Part shown: positions 62,863 through 64,000 of the stretch, one piece after another | Layout: the number at the start of each line of letters is the position of its first letter | How positions within the stretch are numbered: the stretch's first letter is position 1 | Assembly: GCF_018614575.1 (NCBI RefSeq) | Contig: NZ_JAGGOJ010000007.1 | Span: 124,001-188,000, forward strand | Direction of reading: 5' to 3' | Origin: Streptomyces sp. ISL-10 | Lineage (GTDB): Bacteria; Actinomycetota; Actinomycetes; Streptomycetales; Streptomycetaceae | Length of the DNA stretch: 64,000 nucleotides | Position numbers and translations under genes: made by a program | Notes under the pieces: model-generated | What the model was told of the DNA's origin: nothing | The model's database searches: none | What the model saw: only the letters and a program-made list of their open reading frames with translations

Positions 62863-62979
62863 CACACGGACCGTGCCGGCGGCTTTGCCGCTGTCGAAAT
62901 CGCCCGGTCCCCGGGCCGGCCCGGCGCTGTCGTCCGAGCTCGGCTCCCTACCTCCGCCCGCCGCCCAGAAAGCGACGTC

Positions 62980-63339
62980 ATGACCAGCGCGCGCCCGGCC
63001 CCGACCACCACCCTCTGGCGTCCCACCGGGCCCGTCGAGCTGGAGCTCGTACGGGAGTCGGGGTGGCGGGCGTGGCCCGCGCGCCTGCCCGAGCAGCCGA
63101 TCTTCTATCCCGTGCTGAACGAGGACTACGCCGTCCGCATCGCGCGCGACTGGAACGTGAGATACGACGGCGCCGGCTTCGTCACACGCTTCGAGGTCGA
63201 CTCCGCCTTCCTCGCGCGCTACCCCGTGCAGCAGGCCGGCGGCGAGACGATCCTGGAGCTGTGGGTGCCGGCCGAGGAGCTCGACGAGTTCAACGCGCAC
63301 ATCGTCGGCCCGATCGAGGTCGTCCACGAGTTCCGCTGA
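62980..63339 (+). CDS. Conserved small protein (annotated elsewhere as ADP-ribosylation/crystallin J1-like)
   Basis: 119 residues from ATG 62980. TTLWRPTGPVELELVRESGW starts the conserved region, then LPEQPIFYPVLNEDYAVRIA, RDWNVRYDGAGFVTRFEVDS and AEELDEFNAHIVGPIEVVHE. Streptomycete genomes carry close copies labelled ADP-ribosylation/crystallin J1, a name I recall but cannot derive from any motif seen here; no ADP-ribosylglycohydrolase metal motif is present. Small, soluble alpha/beta protein of unknown role. Convergent with the next gene, 12 bp apart. Confidence 0.7.
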   Translation: MTSARPAPTTTLWRPTGPVELELVRESGWRAWPARLPEQPIFYPVLNEDYAVRIARDWNVRYDGAGFVTRFEVDSAFLARYPVQQAGGETILELWVPAEELDEFNAHIVGPIEVVHEFR

Positions 63340-63351
63340 GGCCCGCCCTCG

Positions 63352-64000
63352 TCAGTTCAGCATCGCCCGAGCCGCCCGTGCCCGGCCCCTGATCGCTTCG
63401 GCCGCCGTCGGCTCGACCGCCGACACCACATCCGCGTACGCCTCCATCTCCACCGCGCCCGCCGCGAAATCACCGCGCTGAACCAGCAGTTGGGCGCGCT
63501 CGTAGCGCAGCCTGGCCGGGTGCGCGGGGAGCAGGAGGAGCAGGTCGAGCGCCCACAGGGCGACGTCCGAGCGCTCCGGGCGGGGCGCCGCCCAGGCACG
63601 GATGTTGTTCAGGATGCGTGAGACCACCGCGAGCGGGTCCGCGGGCGTCAGCATCGACGGGGTCAGCGGCGCGCCCGTGGTGCTGGTGACGAGCAGTTCG
63701 GTGTCCGTGGCCGTCAGCAGCCGGCCCGCGGCGAATGGGTCCGCCAGCACCTGCGCGTCCGCGTCGCCGAAGCCGACCACGAAGTGGCCGGGCAGGGCGA
63801 CCCCGTACACGTGCCCGCCCGCCCGGCGGGCGACCTCCGTCCAGATCACCGAGAGCAGGATCGGCAGGCCTCGGCGGCGGCGCAGCACCTCTTGCAGCAG
63901 CGAGGACTCAAGGTGCTGGTAGTCGCCGGGCGTGCCGTGGAAGCCCTCGCGGCCGCCGAGCAGGTCCGCCAGTGCCGCCGCCCAGGCCTGCGGTGTGGTG
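63352..64000 (-). CDS. SirB1/transglutaminase-like family protein, C-terminal part (5' end outside window)
   Basis: The frame is open through the right edge. RRGLPILLSVIWTEVARRAG then GHVYGVALPGHFVVGFGDAD matches the SirB1 N-terminal (transglutaminase-like) domain, with the conserved R-R-x-x-P-x-x-L-S and GxPGHF motifs; the edge portion adds FHGTPGDYQHLESSLLQEV. After it comes a TPR-like helical part (SDVALWALDLLLLLPAHPAR then LRYERAQLLVQRGDFAAGAV). Such proteins are non-catalytic relatives of transglutaminases with no settled function. At least 216 residues are present; the start lies beyond 64000. Confidence 0.82.
   Translation of the reverse strand, partial: TTPQAWAAALADLLGGREGFHGTPGDYQHLESSLLQEVLRRRRGLPILLSVIWTEVARRAGGHVYGVALPGHFVVGFGDADAQVLADPFAAGRLLTATDTELLVTSTTGAPLTPSMLTPADPLAVVSRILNNIRAWAAPRPERSDVALWALDLLLLLPAHPARLRYERAQLLVQRGDFAAGAVEMEAYADVVSAVEPTAAEAIRGRARAARAMLN

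Overview
The window is high-GC DNA with dense coding, GTG and TTG starts, long GC-rich hairpin terminators and gene families typical of Actinobacteria (mycothiol gene mshB, polyphosphate glucokinase, an actinobacterial-type succinate dehydrogenase, SpoIIE/ATPase regulators, Tat/Sec-exported subtilase). It is almost certainly a Streptomyces or close-relative chromosome, core rather than arm.

Layout. 1-3.6 kb: housekeeping genes ispH (5' end cut by the window), ppgK, a DUF6542 membrane protein and ychF. 3.6-4.9 kb: decayed DNA with a flavin monooxygenase remnant. 4.9-19.9 kb: a RiPP biosynthetic gene cluster of the class V lanthipeptide (lexapeptide-like) kind. 19.9-20.6 kb: decayed DNA (IS4 transposase scrap running into a frameshifted CbrC gene). 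21-27.8 kb: exported beta-propeller protein, threonine synthase, a frameshifted subtilase, a GntR regulator, a SPOR mini-protein and a Nudix hydrolase. 28-34 kb: an RsbW-like kinase, a PAS-GAF-SpoIIE-ATPase regulator and a TPM-domain membrane protein. 33.9-37.7 kb: succinate dehydrogenase operon. 38-54.9 kb: a family-5 solute-binding lipoprotein, typA, and two tandem five-gene oligopeptide ABC transporter operons (BldK/Opp-like). 55-64 kb: membrane proteins, an S9 peptidase, mshB with DUF6113, a membrane-anchored PG_binding_4 protein, a small conserved protein and a SirB1-like gene running off the right end.

How the lanthipeptide cluster should work (inference from family knowledge). Two precursor peptides share a leader and end in T-x-x-W-G-C. 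A kinase-like protein (LxmK type) and a HopA1-like protein (LxmY type) would phosphorylate and eliminate Ser/Thr; a degenerate kinase-like protein encoded in the other arm is the best LxmX candidate. An F420-dependent enzyme (LxmJ type) may reduce dehydroalanine to D-alanine, and a flavoprotein decarboxylase (LanD/LxmD type) may act on the C-terminal Cys to give an aminovinyl-(methyl)cysteine ring. A pair of M16 proteins, one with and one without the zinc motif, probably removes the leader. A peptidase-less ABC exporter and an ABC-2 transporter would handle export and self-protection. Two transposase-OrfA-like HTH proteins sit inside the cluster; one carries a canonical -1 slippery heptamer followed by a stem-loop at the point where its reading frame changes.

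No rRNA, tRNA, CRISPR array or intact insertion sequence was seen.
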